DNA from: Nocardioides sp. dk884
GTDB lineage: Bacteria; Actinomycetota; Actinomycetes; Propionibacteriales; Nocardioidaceae
NCBI RefSeq assembly: GCF_009557055.1
Contig: NZ_CP045649.1
Coordinates: 2,455,501 to 2,519,500, forward strand
Direction of reading: 5' to 3'
Length of the DNA stretch: 64,000 nucleotides
Made by a program: the position numbers and the translations under genes. Within the stretch, counting starts at the first letter, position 1. The number at the start of each line of letters is the position of its first letter. Under the pieces are notes generated by a model. It was not told the DNA's origin. It worked only from the letters and a program-made list of their open reading frames with translations, and made no database searches. Positions 30,516-40,922 of this stretch are shown piece by piece.

Positions 30516-31895
30516 GTGGCCGACACCGACTACGACGTACTCATCCTCGGCGGAGGCTCGGGTGGCTATGCGTGCGCCCTGCGGGCCGCGCAGCTGGACC
30601 TGAGCGTCGCCGTGGTCGAGGAGTCGAAGGTCGGCGGCACCTGTCTCCACCAGGGCTGCATCCCCACCAAGGCCCTCCTGCACGCCGCCGAGGTCGCCGA
30701 CTCCGCGCGCCACGCCGAGCAGTTCGGCGTGCGCGCCTCGCTCGACGGCATCGACATGGCCGGGGTCCAGGCCTACAAGGACGGCGTCGTCAAGCGCCTG
30801 TTCAGCGGCCTGACCGGTCTCGTGCGCAGCCGCGGCATCACGGTGATCGAGGGCCACGGCCGGCTGACCGGCCCGCGCCAGGTCACGGTCGGCGACACCA
30901 CCTACGCAGCGCGACACGTCGTGCTCGCCTCCGGCTCCTACCCGCGCACGCTGCCCGGCCTCGAGGTCGACGGCGAGCGGGTCCTGACCTCCGACCACGC
31001 GCTCTCCCTCGACCGTGTGCCGTCGTCGGTGGCCGTGCTCGCCGGCGGCGTGATCGGCTGCGAGTTCGCGAGCGTGTGGCGCAGCTTCGGCGCCGAGGTC
31101 ACGATCATCGAGGCGCTCCCCCGGCTCGTCGCCGGCGAGGACGAGGCCTCCTCCAAGGCCCTCCAGCGCGCCTTCACCAAGCGCGGCATCGCCGTGCGCA
31201 CCGACACCGCCTTCGAGAGCGTCAAGCACACCGACACCGGGGTCGCGGTCACCGTGGCCGGCGGCGAGGTGATCGAGGCCGAGCTGCTGCTCGTCGCCGT
31301 CGGGCGCGGCCCGCGCACCGACGGACTCGGGTACGACGAGCAGGGCGTCGCCATGGAGCGCGGCTTCGTGCTCACCGACGAGCGCTGCCGCACCAACCTC
31401 GACGGCGTCCGCGCCGTCGGCGACATCGTCCCCGGCCTCCAGCTCGCGCACCGCGGGTTCGCGCAGGGCATCTTCGTGGCCGAGGACATCGCGGGGCTCG
31501 ACCCTCGCCCGATCGACGAGGCGGGCATCCCCCGGGTCACCTACACCTCACCCGAGGTGGCCTCGGTCGGCCTCGACGAGAACGCCGCCCGCGCGGCGTA
31601 CGGCGAGGACGGGATCGAGACCCTCACCTACGACCTCGGGGGCAACGGCAAGAGCCAGATCCTCAAGACCCAGGGGTTCGTGAAGCTGATCCGGCGCGCC
31701 GACGGTCCCGTCGTCGGCATCCACCTGGTCGGCGACCGGGTGGGCGAGCTCGTGGGCGAGGCCCAGCTGATCCACGGCTGGGAGGGGTACCCCGAAGACG
31801 TGGCGCCTCTCGTCCACGCCCACCCCACGCAGCACGAGGCGCTGGGCGAGGCACACCTCGCCCTGGCCGGCAAGCCGCTCCACACGCATTCCTGA
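30516..31895 (+). CDS. lpdA: Dihydrolipoyl dehydrogenase (E3)
   Basis: A 459-residue FAD flavoprotein that reoxidises dihydrolipoamide of 2-oxo acid dehydrogenase complexes. It has the FAD motif [16 protein letters not shown], the redox disulfide [16 protein letters not shown], the NAD motif [18 protein letters not shown] and the C-terminal active-site [13 protein letters not shown]. The GTG at 30516 follows a GAAGGA Shine-Dalgarno by 6 bases. It lies 41 bases upstream of the acyltransferase gene, so E3 and E2 are made together. Confidence 0.95.
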   Translation: MADTDYDVLILGGGSGGYACALRAAQLDLSVAVVEESKVGGTCLHQGCIPTKALLHAAEVADSARHAEQFGVRASLDGIDMAGVQAYKDGVVKRLFSGLTGLVRSRGITVIEGHGRLTGPRQVTVGDTTYAARHVVLASGSYPRTLPGLEVDGERVLTSDHALSLDRVPSSVAVLAGGVIGCEFASVWRSFGAEVTIIEALPRLVAGEDEASSKALQRAFTKRGIAVRTDTAFESVKHTDTGVAVTVAGGEVIEAELLLVAVGRGPRTDGLGYDEQGVAMERGFVLTDERCRTNLDGVRAVGDIVPGLQLAHRGFAQGIFVAEDIAGLDPRPIDEAGIPRVTYTSPEVASVGLDENAARAAYGEDGIETLTYDLGGNGKSQILKTQGFVKLIRRADGPVVGIHLVGDRVGELVGEAQLIHGWEGYPEDVAPLVHAHPTQHEALGEAHLALAGKPLHTHS

Positions 31896-31936
31896 CACCA
31901 CCCACATCGAAGAGAACGCGAGCGAAGGAACCTCCA

Positions 31937-33694
31937 TTGGCCACCGAAGTCAACCTCCCGGCACTCGGGGAGTCCGTCACCGAAGGCACCGTCACCCGTT
32001 GGCTCAAGCAGGTCGGTGACACCGTTGCGGTGGACGAGCCGCTGCTCGAGGTCTCCACCGACAAGGTCGACACCGAGATCCCCTCCCCGATCGCCGGCAC
32101 CCTGCTGGAGATCAAGGCCCAGGAGGACGACACCGTCGAGGTGGGCGCCGTGCTGGCGCTCATCGGCGACGAGGGCGAGTCCGCCGGCAGCTCCGAGTCC
32201 GAGGAGGCTCCCGCCGAGGAGCCCGAGCCGGAGGAGGAGAAGGCCGAGGAGCCCGCCGCCGCCGAGGAGCCCGCCCCGGCCGCCGAGGAGGCCGAGAAGC
32301 CGGCCGCCGAGACCAAGTCCACCGGTGGCTCCGGCACCCCGGTGACCCTCCCCGCCCTGGGCGAGTCCGTCACCGAGGGCACCGTCACCCGCTGGCTCAA
32401 GCAGGTCGGTGACGAGGTCGCCGTCGACGAGCCGCTGCTCGAGGTCTCCACCGACAAGGTCGACACCGAGATCCCCTCCCCGATCGCCGGCACCCTGCTG
32501 GAGATCAAGGCCGAGGAGGACGAGACGGTCGAGGTCGGCGCCGAGCTCGCGATCATCGGCGACGCCGGTGCCGCTCCCGCGGAGGAGAAGGCGCCCGAGC
32601 CCGAGCCCGCCGCGGAGCCGGAGCCCGAGCCCGAGCCGGAGCCGGAGCCGGAGCCCGCCCAGGAGAAGGCCCCCGAGCCGGAGCAGAAGCCCGCCCCGGC
32701 CGAGAAGAAGCCCGAGCCCGAGCAGAAGCCCGCCGCTCCCGCCGCCGCCCCCGCCGCCTCGGGCGACGGCCACGGCTACGTCACCCCGCTGGTGCGCAAG
32801 CTCGCCCAGCAGCACGGCGTGGACCTGGGCAGCATCACCGGCACCGGTGTCGGTGGGCGCGTGCGCAAGCAGGACGTGCTCGACGCCGCGGCCGCCGCCA
32901 AGCAGGCGTCCGCCCCGGCCGCTGCCGCCCCGCAGCAGTCGGGCGCCCAGCAGCCTGCCGCTGCCTCGGCGACCCCGTCGCCGCTGCGCGGCACCACGGA
33001 GAAGATCAGCCGCCTGCGCAAGATCATCTCCGAGCGCATGCTGGACTCGCTGCACACCTCCGCGCAGCTGACCCAGGTGGTCGAGGTCGACGTCACCAAC
33101 GTCGCCCGTCTCCGCGACGCCGCGAAGGCCGACTTCCTGGCCCGCGAGGGCGTCAAGCTGACCTACCTGCCGTTCTTCGCCAAGGCCGCGGTCGACGCGC
33201 TCAAGCAGCACCCCAAGCTCAACGCGACGATCGACGCCGAGGCCGGTGAGGTGACCTACTACGACCGCGAGAACGTCGCGTTCGCGGTGGACACCGACAA
33301 GGGCCTGCTGACCCCGGTCGTCAAGGACGCCGGCGACCTCTCGATCGCCGGTCTGGCCAAGAAGATCGCCGACGTCGCGGAGCGCACCCGCACCAACAAG
33401 ATCGGCCCGGACGAGCTCGGTGGCGGCACCTTCACCATCACCAACCTCGGCAGCGTCGGCGCCCTGTGGGACACCCCGATCATCAACCAGCCGCAGGTCG
33501 CCATCCTCGGCCCGGGCGCGGTCGTCAAGCGCCCGGTCGTGATCGACGACCCCAACCTGGGTGAGACCATCGCGGTGCGCCACATGGTCTACCTCGCGCT
33601 GACCTACGACCACCGCCTGGTCGACGGTGCGGACGCCGGCCGCTTCCTCAGCGACGTGAAGAAGCGTCTCGAGGCGGGCGTCTTCGACATCTGA
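31937..33694 (+). CDS. sucB: Dihydrolipoamide acyltransferase (E2) with two lipoyl domains
   Basis: A 585-residue E2 component. Two lipoyl domains (residues about 5-80 and 134-208), each with the lipoylated Lys in [12 protein letters not shown], are joined by Glu/Pro/Ala-rich linkers. A peripheral-subunit binding domain (about 276-312, [23 protein letters not shown]) precedes the catalytic domain (about 350-585), which ends with the active-site [13 protein letters not shown]. The start is TTG at 31937 with GAAGGA upstream. In actinobacteria one E2 often serves both pyruvate and 2-oxoglutarate dehydrogenases, so SucB, AceF and DlaT are all possible names. lipB and lipA nearby supply its lipoyl groups. 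Confidence 0.92.
   Translation: MATEVNLPALGESVTEGTVTRWLKQVGDTVAVDEPLLEVSTDKVDTEIPSPIAGTLLEIKAQEDDTVEVGAVLALIGDEGESAGSSESEEAPAEEPEPEEEKAEEPAAAEEPAPAAEEAEKPAAETKSTGGSGTPVTLPALGESVTEGTVTRWLKQVGDEVAVDEPLLEVSTDKVDTEIPSPIAGTLLEIKAEEDETVEVGAELAIIGDAGAAPAEEKAPEPEPAAEPEPEPEPEPEPEPAQEKAPEPEQKPAPAEKKPEPEQKPAAPAAAPAASGDGHGYVTPLVRKLAQQHGVDLGSITGTGVGGRVRKQDVLDAAAAAKQASAPAAAAPQQSGAQQPAAASATPSPLRGTTEKISRLRKIISERMLDSLHTSAQLTQVVEVDVTNVARLRDAAKADFLAREGVKLTYLPFFAKAAVDALKQHPKLNATIDAEAGEVTYYDRENVAFAVDTDKGLLTPVVKDAGDLSIAGLAKKIADVAERTRTNKIGPDELGGGTFTITNLGSVGALWDTPIINQPQVAILGPGAVVKRPVVIDDPNLGETIAVRHMVYLALTYDHRLVDGADAGRFLSDVKKRLEAGVFDI
31955..32566 (+). repeat. Near-identical duplicated lipoyl-domain DNA
   Basis: The stretches at about 31955-32170 and 32346-32560 encode about 72 residues that differ at only about five positions, with few silent changes. 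It is an internal duplication of the lipoyl domain, probably kept similar by gene conversion. Confidence 0.85.
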
Positions 33695-33711
33695 TCCTCA
33701 CCGGTCGCGCC

Positions 33712-33781
33712 GAGTCGGCGCGGACGACGGGTGCTCTCCACGGCTTCGGCACGTGGGCAGTCCCGACGTCCGCGCCGACTC
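33712..33781. repeat. 15-bp inverted repeat with 40-base loop
   Basis: GAGTCGGCGCGGACG (33712-33726) and its exact complement (33767-33781) lie between the E2 gene and the SDR gene. The left arm is itself almost palindromic. It may be a dispersed intergenic element or a weak terminator. Confidence 0.55.
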
Positions 33782-33817
33782 GCGCATTTCGGGGGGCCCG
33801 GATGGCACGCTGAGCCC

Positions 33818-34723
33818 ATGCACGTCGTGATCGCCGGCTCCTCCGGCTTCCTGGGCACCCACCTGCGCGCCGAGCTGGATCGCCGCGGACACCGCACCAC
33901 CGCGCTCGTACGCCGTCCCGCGACCGGCCCCGGTGAGTCCACCTGGGACCCCGGCGCGGGCACCCTCGACCGCGACGTCGTCGCGTCCGCGGACGTGGTG
34001 GTCAACCTGGCCGGCTCCCCCACCCTCGGCAACCCGCACTCCCGGCGCTGGGCGCGCGAGCTGGAGCAGAGCCGGGTGCGCTCCACCGACGTGCTGGCCC
34101 GCGCGGTGGCCGACTGCGCCGGCGCCGGGCGGGGACCCGCGTTCCTGGCCGGCAACGGGATCTCCTACTACGGCGACCACGGCGAGCACGAGCTGACCGA
34201 AGCCTCCGACAGCCGCGGCCAGGCGCTGCTGACCCGGGTCACCCGCGTCTGGCAGGCTGCCGCCCAGCCGGCGGTCGACGCCGGCGCCCGGGTGGTGGTG
34301 CTGCGGACGGCGCCGGTGATGGACCGCCGCGCCGCGCCGTTGCGCCCGCTGGTACCGCTCTTCCGCGCCGGTCTCGGCGCCTTCCTCGGCAACGGGCGTC
34401 AGCACATGGCGATGTGCTCGCTGCGCGACTGGGTCGGCGGGGTGGTGCACACCGCGGAGCACCCGGACCTCGACGGGCCGGTCAACCTCACCTGTCCCGA
34501 GCCGCCCACCAACGCCGAGTTCACCCGCGAGCTCGCCGCCCAGCTGCACCGCCCGGCGCTCGCCCTCGTCCCGGGCCCGCTGCTGCGCCTCGGCGCGGGC
34601 GGCATGGCCCCCGAGCTGCTCGGGTCGCTCAACGTGCGGCCCGCGAAGCTGCTCGACAGCGGCTATGAGTTCCACGACCCCGATGTGGCATCGGTGCTGG
34701 CGACCGGGCTGGCGGCCTCGTGA
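33818..34723 (+). CDS. TIGR01777-type SDR-family epimerase-like protein
   Basis: A 301-residue extended short-chain dehydrogenase. The N-terminal nucleotide motif is VIAGSSGFLGTHL, ADVVVNLAGSP is near 60, and a DUF1731 C-terminal domain is recognisable (PTNAEFTRELAAQLHRP and the PAKLLDSGYEF end). The family includes E. coli YfcH and mycobacterial Rv2216; its substrate is unknown. In M. tuberculosis too it sits between the E2 gene and lipB. The ATG at 33818 was chosen because it opens directly on the Rossmann strand. Confidence 0.88.
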   Translation: MHVVIAGSSGFLGTHLRAELDRRGHRTTALVRRPATGPGESTWDPGAGTLDRDVVASADVVVNLAGSPTLGNPHSRRWARELEQSRVRSTDVLARAVADCAGAGRGPAFLAGNGISYYGDHGEHELTEASDSRGQALLTRVTRVWQAAAQPAVDAGARVVVLRTAPVMDRRAAPLRPLVPLFRAGLGAFLGNGRQHMAMCSLRDWVGGVVHTAEHPDLDGPVNLTCPEPPTNAEFTRELAAQLHRPALALVPGPLLRLGAGGMAPELLGSLNVRPAKLLDSGYEFHDPDVASVLATGLAAS

Positions 34724-35585
34724 GCACCACGAGGGCTCCCGAGCGGCTGCGCGTGGAGCGTCCCGACGGCACCTGCTTCCACCTGACCCTGCGCCCCGCC
34801 GCCGAGGGCGCGCCCGCGGTGCTGGTCGTGCCGGCGATGGGGCTCGGCTCGCGCTACTACCTGCGGCTGCTGGCCGCGCTGGAGGCCGCCGGCGTCACCG
34901 CCGCCGCGACCGAGCTGCGCGGGCGAGGGGCCACGAGGAGGGCGGCGAGCCGGCCGGACGACGCCGCGACTTCGGCTACGCCGACCTCGTCGACGACCTG
35001 GACCGCGCGGTCACCACGCTGGCCGCGCGACTGCCCGGCGCCCCGATCCACCTGCTCGGCCACAGCCTGGGCGGCCAGCTGGCCGCGGTGGAGGCCGCCG
35101 CCCGCCCCGAGCGGCTGGCCGGCCTGATCCACGTCGCGTCCGGGACGCCGTACTGGCGGGTGTTCTCACCGCGGATGCTCGCGATGACCCAGCTGGTGCC
35201 GCTGATCGCGCGGTTGCTGGGCCACTTCCCCGGTGACCGGTTCGGCTTCGCCGGCCGCGAGGCGCGCACCCAGATGACCGACTGGGCGCGCCTCGCGCGC
35301 ACCGGCCGCTTCGTCTTCGGCCGGCCGCGCCGCGACCACGGCCGGGCGATGGCGAGCACCGCGCTGCCGGTGCTGTCGGTGTCGCTGGAGGGCGACGAGC
35401 TCGCGCCCCCGGCCTCGGTCGACGACCTGGCCGGGCGGTTCCCGAGCGCCCACGTCGAGCGGGTCCACCTCGATCCGGTGGCGATGGGCTTCGCGGAGGT
35501 CGACCACCTGCGCTGGGCCCGCCACCCGGGCGTCATCGTGCCGACCCTCACGGACTGGCTGGCGCGGGTGCACCCGCGCCCCTGA
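34720..35585 (+). pseudogene. Alpha/beta hydrolase gene broken by a frameshift
   Basis: The first part, from ATG 34720 (overlapping the SDR stop by 4 bases), encodes an N-terminal strand-rich region through VVPAMGLGSRYYLRLLAALEA and TELRGRG. The homologous continuation, from about 34960 (RDFGYADLVDDLDRAV), is in another frame and carries the nucleophile elbow GHSLGGQ and the rest of the hydrolase to 35585. The frame change (-1 or +2) falls within about 34920-34965, a G/C-rich stretch. Either the gene is inactivated or the sequence has an indel error. If repaired it would be about 287 residues, a normal length for a serine hydrolase/esterase. Confidence 0.78.
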
Positions 35586-36111
35586 CCGCGGCCACCTGCC
35601 AGCGCTCGCCGGCGCGACGCAGCACGATCACCCGCTGCGAGGCCCGGTCCCCCGGCAGCGCCTGCCGCACCCCGGGCCCCACGGCCACGCCGCCGGCGAG
35701 CCGGTCGGTCACGTCGAGCACCAGCCGCTCCGGCCCCGCGCGGCGTACGTCGAGGCGCAGCAGCTGGGTGCGCAGGTCACGGACCACCAGCCCGCGCCGG
35801 GTCCAGGCCACCAGCATCTCGACGTCGCGCTGCCCGGCGACGCTGCTCGGGACGTAGAGCCCCGACAGCGCCACCGCGTCGCCGGCGGCCCACGCCTCGG
35901 CACGGCGAGCGTCCCAGTCGGCGAGCACCTCACGGGCCATGGTGCGCGGGAGCACGACGTCTTCCGAGGGCACCGTCCCCTCCCCGAGGGCGGCCGTATC
36001 GCCGCTCTCGCCGCGGGTGCGCGACTCGGCCACGACGACCACGGCGGTGCCGACGAGCAGCGGCAGCACGACGACCACGAGCAGGATCGGGAGCCAGCGC
36101 GCAGACCTCAT
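35548..36111 (-). CDS. Membrane-anchored protein of unknown function
   Basis: A 187-residue protein with an N-terminal membrane helix (about 6-28, LPILLVVVVLPLLVGTAVVVV) and an extracytoplasmic part that includes ADWDARRAEAWAAGDAVALSGLYVP. That pattern recalls NTF2-like/SnoaL folds, but no family is certain. It overlaps the 3' end of the hydrolase gene by 38 bases tail to tail and is divergent from lipB. Confidence 0.7.
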   Translation of the reverse strand: MRSARWLPILLVVVVLPLLVGTAVVVVAESRTRGESGDTAALGEGTVPSEDVVLPRTMAREVLADWDARRAEAWAAGDAVALSGLYVPSSVAGQRDVEMLVAWTRRGLVVRDLRTQLLRLDVRRAGPERLVLDVTDRLAGGVAVGPGVRQALPGDRASQRVIVLRRAGERWQVAAVRGAGAPAPASP

Positions 36112-36207
36112 CCGTGGTTCCTACCGGCTCGCGGCCTCCGCGCGCAACGCTCGTCCACAGGCACGGCCAGGCCCGGGCCGCACCGCGCCACGGCGTAGGC
36201 TCGGCGC

Positions 36208-36942
36208 GTGACTGAGCTGCACTTCGAGGAGGCCGGCCTGGGGGCCGACGCGATCGACTACCTGGCGGCCTGGGAGCTCCAGCGCGAGGTCCACGCCCGC
36301 GTCGTCGACGGCGAGCAGCCCGGCACCGTGCTGCTCCTCGAGCACCCGCCGGTCTTCACCGCCGGCAAGCGCACCCTTCCCGAGGAGCGGCCGCTCGACC
36401 CCGGCGGCGCCGCCGTCATCGACGTCGACCGCGGCGGCAAGATCACCTTCCACGGTCCCGGCCAGCTGGTCGGCTACCCGATCGTCGAGCTGCCCGACCA
36501 CGTCAAGGTCGTCGACTACGTACGCCGCGTCGAGGAGGCGCTGATCCGGGTCTGCCGCGACCTCGGCGTCACCACCGCGCGGGTCCCGGGACGCAGCGGC
36601 GTCTGGCTGCGCGCCGACGACCGAGGCCCGGAGCGCAAGATCGCCGCGATCGGCATCCGGGTCAGCCGCGGCGTGACCATGCACGGCTTCTCCCTCAACT
36701 GCGACGTCGACCTCGACTGGTACGCCCGCTTCGTGCCCTGCGGCATCGCCGACGCCGGCGTCACCTCCCTGAGCGCCGAGCTCGGCCGCGACGTCCCAGT
36801 CGCCGAGGTGCTGCCGCTGGTGCGCCGCCACGTCGCCGACCTCCTCGCCTGGGGCCCGTACGACGCCACGCCGGACTACGAGCCCCGCCCGGACCCGGCC
36901 AAGGCGCCCCGCATCCAGCTGCTCACCCCCGGCGGCAGCTGA
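36208..36942 (+). CDS. lipB: Lipoyl(octanoyl) transferase
   Basis: A 244-residue enzyme that moves octanoyl groups from acyl carrier protein to lipoyl domains. [17 protein letters not shown] (near 72-88), the catalytic Lys in KIAAIGIR and the catalytic Cys in [14 protein letters not shown] (near 177) are present. The GTG at 36208 gives [12 protein letters not shown]. Together with lipA it equips the E2 protein encoded 2.5 kb upstream. Confidence 0.94.
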   Translation: MTELHFEEAGLGADAIDYLAAWELQREVHARVVDGEQPGTVLLLEHPPVFTAGKRTLPEERPLDPGGAAVIDVDRGGKITFHGPGQLVGYPIVELPDHVKVVDYVRRVEEALIRVCRDLGVTTARVPGRSGVWLRADDRGPERKIAAIGIRVSRGVTMHGFSLNCDVDLDWYARFVPCGIADAGVTSLSAELGRDVPVAEVLPLVRRHVADLLAWGPYDATPDYEPRPDPAKAPRIQLLTPGGS

Positions 36943-37044
36943 CCGGCTCGCGGTCCAGACCTCCGGCGTGGGTGCCGCAGCCCGTCGGTGCGCGCTGCTT
37001 TGATCACCACGGGCCGACCGGGCCCGGTGACGAAGGGCAGGCCC

Positions 37045-38013
37045 GTGAGCGAGCTGGTGATCGAGACCTCCGGGCTCCGCAAGGAGTTCCGCGGGCGCGG
37101 CGGCGTGCGCGTCGCCGTGCACGACCTGGACCTGGCGGTGCCCGCCGGCGGGGTGCACGGCTTTCTCGGCCCCAACGGGTCGGGCAAGACCACCACGATC
37201 CGGATGCTGCTCGGGCTGGCGCGCGCCAGCCGCGGGGAGATGCGGCTGTTCGGCGAACCGGTCCCCCGGCGCCTGCCGGCGGTGATCGACCGGATCGGCG
37301 CGGTCGTGGAGTCCCCGAAGTTCTCCCCCAACCTCTCCGCACGGCGCAACCTGCTGCTGCTGTCGCGCTCGATCGGCGTGCCGGACAGCCACGTGGACGA
37401 CGCCGTGGAGACCGTCGGGCTCAGCGGTCGTGAGAAGGACCGGTTCAAGTCCTACTCCCTCGGCATGAAGCAGCGCCTCGCGATCGCCGCAACCCTGCTG
37501 AAGAAGCCCGACCTGCTGATCCTCGACGAGCCCACCAACGGCCTCGACCCGGCCGGCATCCGCGAGATCCGGGAGACCATCCGCACCCTCGCCGACGCCG
37601 GCGTGACCGTGCTGCTGAGCTCCCACATCCTCGCCGAGGTCCAGCAGGTCTGCACCTCGGCCACGATCATCGGCCAGGGTCGGCTGCTCGCCTCCGGCAC
37701 CGTGGACGACCTGCTCGGCAGCGGTACGGCGTACCGCGTCGCCGCCGCGGACCCCACCGCCGCCGCCCGCGCGCTGGGCAGCGCCGGGGTGAGCGTGACT
37801 CCGGAGGCCACCGGCTCGCTCCGGGTGGAGTCCGACGACCCCGCCGCCCTCACCCGCACTCTCGCCGAGGCGGGCATCTGGCTCACCGAGCTGACCCCGT
37901 TGCGTCCCGACCTGGAGTCCTTCTTCCTCGACCTGACCGCGAGCGCCTCGCTCGACGGCCCGGACACCTCGACGACCGGCTACGTCACGCCCGCACAGGA
38001 GGCGGTCCGATGA
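37045..38013 (+). CDS. ABC transporter ATP-binding protein
   Basis: A 322-residue ATPase of the drug/antibiotic-exporter type (CcmA-like). Walker A GPNGSGKTTT is near 42-51, signature SLGMKQRLAIA near 143, Walker B LLILDEPTNGLDP near 163 and H-loop SSHILAEV near 198. The C-terminal extension is typical of two-subunit exporters. The GTG at 37045 follows AAGGGCAGG. Coupled by 4 bases to the permease gene. This pair interrupts the usual lipB-lipA adjacency. Confidence 0.9.
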   Translation: MSELVIETSGLRKEFRGRGGVRVAVHDLDLAVPAGGVHGFLGPNGSGKTTTIRMLLGLARASRGEMRLFGEPVPRRLPAVIDRIGAVVESPKFSPNLSARRNLLLLSRSIGVPDSHVDDAVETVGLSGREKDRFKSYSLGMKQRLAIAATLLKKPDLLILDEPTNGLDPAGIREIRETIRTLADAGVTVLLSSHILAEVQQVCTSATIIGQGRLLASGTVDDLLGSGTAYRVAAADPTAAARALGSAGVSVTPEATGSLRVESDDPAALTRTLAEAGIWLTELTPLRPDLESFFLDLTASASLDGPDTSTTGYVTPAQEAVR

Positions 38014-38999
38014 TGCGCCTGATCCGCGTGGAGCTCACCCGGCTGCGCTGGCGGCGCGCCGTGGTGGCCCTGGTCGCGCTCGCCTTCGTCATCCCCGCGG
38101 CGATCGGCCTGGCCCGGGTCTGGGACACCCGGCCCCCGTCGGCGCAGGAGCAGGCGCGCATCGACCAGATGATCGCGGAGCAGACCGACCGCAAGTCCAC
38201 CCAGCGCCAGCTCGCGAAGTGCGTGGCCGACCCCGACGAGTGGGGCGTCGAGCCCGGCGACGACCCGGTCGCGAGCTGCGAGGAGTGGATCCTCCCCCAG
38301 CCCCAGTGGTTCGGCCCGCCCGTGCTCGACCTCGACCAGGACCGTGAGGAGAACGGCCTGGTCGTGATCCTGGTGCTCGGCGGGATCGCGTTGCTCGCGG
38401 GGGCGACGTTCGCGGGCCATGACTGGGCGAGCGGATCGATGAGCAACCAGCTGCTCTTCGAGCCCCGGCGTACCCGCGTCTGGCTGGCCAAGGCGGCGGC
38501 GGTCACCGGCACCATGTTCGCGCTCGCCGCGGTGGTCGCCACCGGCTGGTGGCTCTCGCTGTACGCCGTGGCCCGCAGCCGGGACCTCGCCATCCCCGAC
38601 GGACTGCTGCGCGAGGGCCTCGAGCAGGGGTTGCGCGGGGCCGCGCTCGCGGCGGCTGCGGCGCTGCTCGGGTTCGCCCTGACCATGCTGTTCCGCAGCA
38701 CCGTCGCCACGATCGGCATCCTGTTCGCCGTGGTCCTGGCCGGCGGCCTGCTCATGGCGGCGCTGGGCCTCGGCGGTCGATGGACGCCGGACAACAACCT
38801 GGCTGCGGTGGTCCAGAACGGCACGACCTACTACGTCGACGTACCGCCTGCGTGCGACCAGGCCCAGGTGCCCGCCGGCGTGGACTGCAGCGGCGAGCGC
38901 GACCTCAGCCTCGCCCAGGGCGCCGGCTACCTCGGCGTCCTGACGCTCGGGATCGGCGCCGCCTCCCTCGGCTCGCACCGGCGCCGCGACGTCCCGTGA
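38010..38999 (+). CDS. ABC transporter permease
   Basis: A 329-residue membrane protein with helices near residues 14-33, 120-140, 170-190, 213-230, 236-258 and 302-318. A long extracytoplasmic loop between the first two contains two cysteines ([10 protein letters not shown] and VASCEEW), which could form a disulfide. Fits an ABC-2-like export permease partnered with the preceding ATPase. Substrate unknown. Confidence 0.82.
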   Translation: MMRLIRVELTRLRWRRAVVALVALAFVIPAAIGLARVWDTRPPSAQEQARIDQMIAEQTDRKSTQRQLAKCVADPDEWGVEPGDDPVASCEEWILPQPQWFGPPVLDLDQDREENGLVVILVLGGIALLAGATFAGHDWASGSMSNQLLFEPRRTRVWLAKAAAVTGTMFALAAVVATGWWLSLYAVARSRDLAIPDGLLREGLEQGLRGAALAAAAALLGFALTMLFRSTVATIGILFAVVLAGGLLMAALGLGGRWTPDNNLAAVVQNGTTYYVDVPPACDQAQVPAGVDCSGERDLSLAQGAGYLGVLTLGIGAASLGSHRRRDVP

Positions 39000-39000
39000 G

Positions 39001-39034
39001 CCGCCCGCCCGGCGTCCGCGCCGATCGCGGGCGG
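39001..39034 (+). terminator. Weak hairpin after the ABC permease
   Basis: CCGCCCGC and GCGGGCGG pair across an 18-base loop directly after the permease stop and 28 bases before lipA. It may reduce read-through into lipA. Confidence 0.35.
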
Positions 39035-39061
39035 GTGAGGCGCGCGGCGTACAGTAAGGGG

Positions 39062-40003
39062 GTGACTCAGGCGCCCGCACCCGAAGGCAGGAAGCTCCTC
39101 CGACTCGAGGTCCGCAACGCGGAGACCCCGATCGAACGCAAGCCGGAGTGGATCAAGACCCGGGCCAAGATGGGCCCGGAGTACACCGAGCTGATGGGCC
39201 TGGTGAAGTCCGAGGGCCTGCACACCGTGTGCCAGGAAGCCGGCTGCCCCAACATCTTCGAGTGCTGGGAGGACCGCGAGGCGACCTTCCTCATCGGCGG
39301 CGACCAGTGCACCCGGCGCTGCGACTTCTGCCAGATCGACACCGGCAAGCCCCAGGCCCTCGACCGCGACGAGCCCCGCCGGGTCGCTGAGTCGGTGCAG
39401 AAGATGGAGCTGCGCTACGCCACCATCACCGGCGTCGCCCGCGACGACCTCCCCGACGGTGGCGCCTGGCTCTACGCCGAGACCGTGCGCGCCATCCACG
39501 AGCTCAACCCCGGCACCGGGGTGGAGAACCTCATCCCCGACTTCAACGGCAAGCCCGACCTGCTGCGCGAGGTCTTCGAGTCGCGCCCCGAGGTGCTGGC
39601 CCACAACGTCGAGACCGTGCCGCGGATCTTCAAGCGGATCCGCCCCGCGTTCCGCTACGAGCGCTCCCTCGACGTCATCACCCAGGCCCGCGACTTCGGC
39701 CTGGTCACCAAGTCCAACCTGATCCTCGGCATGGGTGAGACCCGTGAGGAGATCAGCCAGGCCCTGCAGGACCTCCACGACGCCGGGTGCGAGCTGATCA
39801 CGATCACCCAGTACCTGCGACCCTCGCTGCGCCACCACCCCGTGGAGCGCTGGGTCAAGCCGCAGGAGTTCGTGGAGCTGCGCGAGGAGGCCGAGGACAT
39901 CGGCTTCTCCGGCGTGCTGTCCGGCCCGCTGGTGCGTTCGTCGTACCGCGCCGGACGCCTGTACCGTCAGGCGATGGACGCCCGCCAGGGCGCCTCGGCC
40001 TGA
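39062..40003 (+). CDS. lipA: Lipoyl synthase
   Basis: A 313-residue radical SAM enzyme that inserts two sulfurs into octanoyl-E2/H protein. Both iron-sulfur sites are present: the auxiliary cluster C57, C62, C68 ([12 protein letters not shown]) and the radical SAM cluster C83, C87, C90 (CTRRCDFC). The C-terminal RSSYRAG holds the Ser ligand of the auxiliary cluster. The GTG at 39062 is preceded by AAGGGG. Confidence 0.96.
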   Translation: MTQAPAPEGRKLLRLEVRNAETPIERKPEWIKTRAKMGPEYTELMGLVKSEGLHTVCQEAGCPNIFECWEDREATFLIGGDQCTRRCDFCQIDTGKPQALDRDEPRRVAESVQKMELRYATITGVARDDLPDGGAWLYAETVRAIHELNPGTGVENLIPDFNGKPDLLREVFESRPEVLAHNVETVPRIFKRIRPAFRYERSLDVITQARDFGLVTKSNLILGMGETREEISQALQDLHDAGCELITITQYLRPSLRHHPVERWVKPQEFVELREEAEDIGFSGVLSGPLVRSSYRAGRLYRQAMDARQGASA

Positions 40004-40069
40004 CCCCGAGCGGCACCCGTCCGTCGGCCAGGGCCGAACCGCACGACCAGACAAGGCACACCCAGCGCA

Positions 40070-40831
40070 ATGGCGAAGGAACCGAAGGCCGCGAAGGCTC
40101 CCAAGGCCTCGAAGGCGACGAAGGGGCAGGCTCCGGCCGACCCCGGCAAGATGAGCCGTCGACAGCAGATGGCCGAGACCTACCGGATGACCAAGAAGAG
40201 CGATCCCCGGATCGGTCTGTGGATCCTCGGCTCGTTCCTGATCTTCGGCGCCATCGGCTTCACGATCTTCAAGATCCTGCCCGGCGACGGCGTCATCGAG
40301 TGGATCCTCTCCGTCGTCGGCGGCCTGCTGTTCGGTCTGCTCGCCGCGATGATCATCTTCGGCCGGCGCGCGCAGAACGCGGCGTACACCCAGATGGAGG
40401 GCCAGCCCGGCGCCGCCGCGGCGGCGCTCGGCATGCTGCGCCGCGGCTGGGTGACCGAGCCGGCGATCGCGTTCAACCGCCAGCAGGACGTCGTGCACCG
40501 CGTGGTCGGCCCGCCCGGCATCGTGCTGATCGGTGAGGGCAACCCGACCCGGGTGCGTCAGCTGCTCGCCTCCGAGCGTCGCAAGCACGAGCGGGTCGCC
40601 TCCGAGGCCCCGATCCACGAGATCGTGTGCGGCCGCGGTGAGGACGAGGTCCCGCTGCCCAAGCTGGTGCGCAAGGTGCAGAAGCTCGGCCGCAAGGTCA
40701 AGGGCCCCGAGCTGACCGACATCATCCACCGCCTCAAGGCGATGGACGCCAACCGCTCCAACATCCCGATCCCCAAGGGTCCGGTGCCGACCAGCATGAA
40801 GGGCATGCGCGGCAACCTGCGCGGCCGCTGA
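40070..40831 (+). CDS. DUF4191 membrane protein
   Basis: A 253-residue protein with a Lys/Ala-rich N-terminus (about 1-30), two membrane helices (about 49-68 and 76-97) and a cytoplasmic domain with QPGAAAAALGMLRRGW and VVGPPGIVLIGEG. DUF4191 proteins regularly follow lipA in actinobacteria (Rv2219 in M. tuberculosis) and have no known function. Probably cotranscribed with lipA. Confidence 0.9.
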   Translation: MAKEPKAAKAPKASKATKGQAPADPGKMSRRQQMAETYRMTKKSDPRIGLWILGSFLIFGAIGFTIFKILPGDGVIEWILSVVGGLLFGLLAAMIIFGRRAQNAAYTQMEGQPGAAAAALGMLRRGWVTEPAIAFNRQQDVVHRVVGPPGIVLIGEGNPTRVRQLLASERRKHERVASEAPIHEIVCGRGEDEVPLPKLVRKVQKLGRKVKGPELTDIIHRLKAMDANRSNIPIPKGPVPTSMKGMRGNLRGR

Positions 40832-40865
40832 GCACCGCTCCCCCACTGGGCTCCCCCAGATACGC

Positions 40866-40900
40866 CGACGGGCGCCGACCATCACGGTCGGCGCCCGTCG
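40866..40900. terminator. Bidirectional hairpin terminator
   Basis: A perfect 15-bp stem (CGACGGGCGCCGACC) with an ATCAC loop between the convergent DUF4191 and lipoprotein genes. Confidence 0.85.
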
Positions 40901-40922
40901 TACGTCGTGGGGCGGGGTTCGC

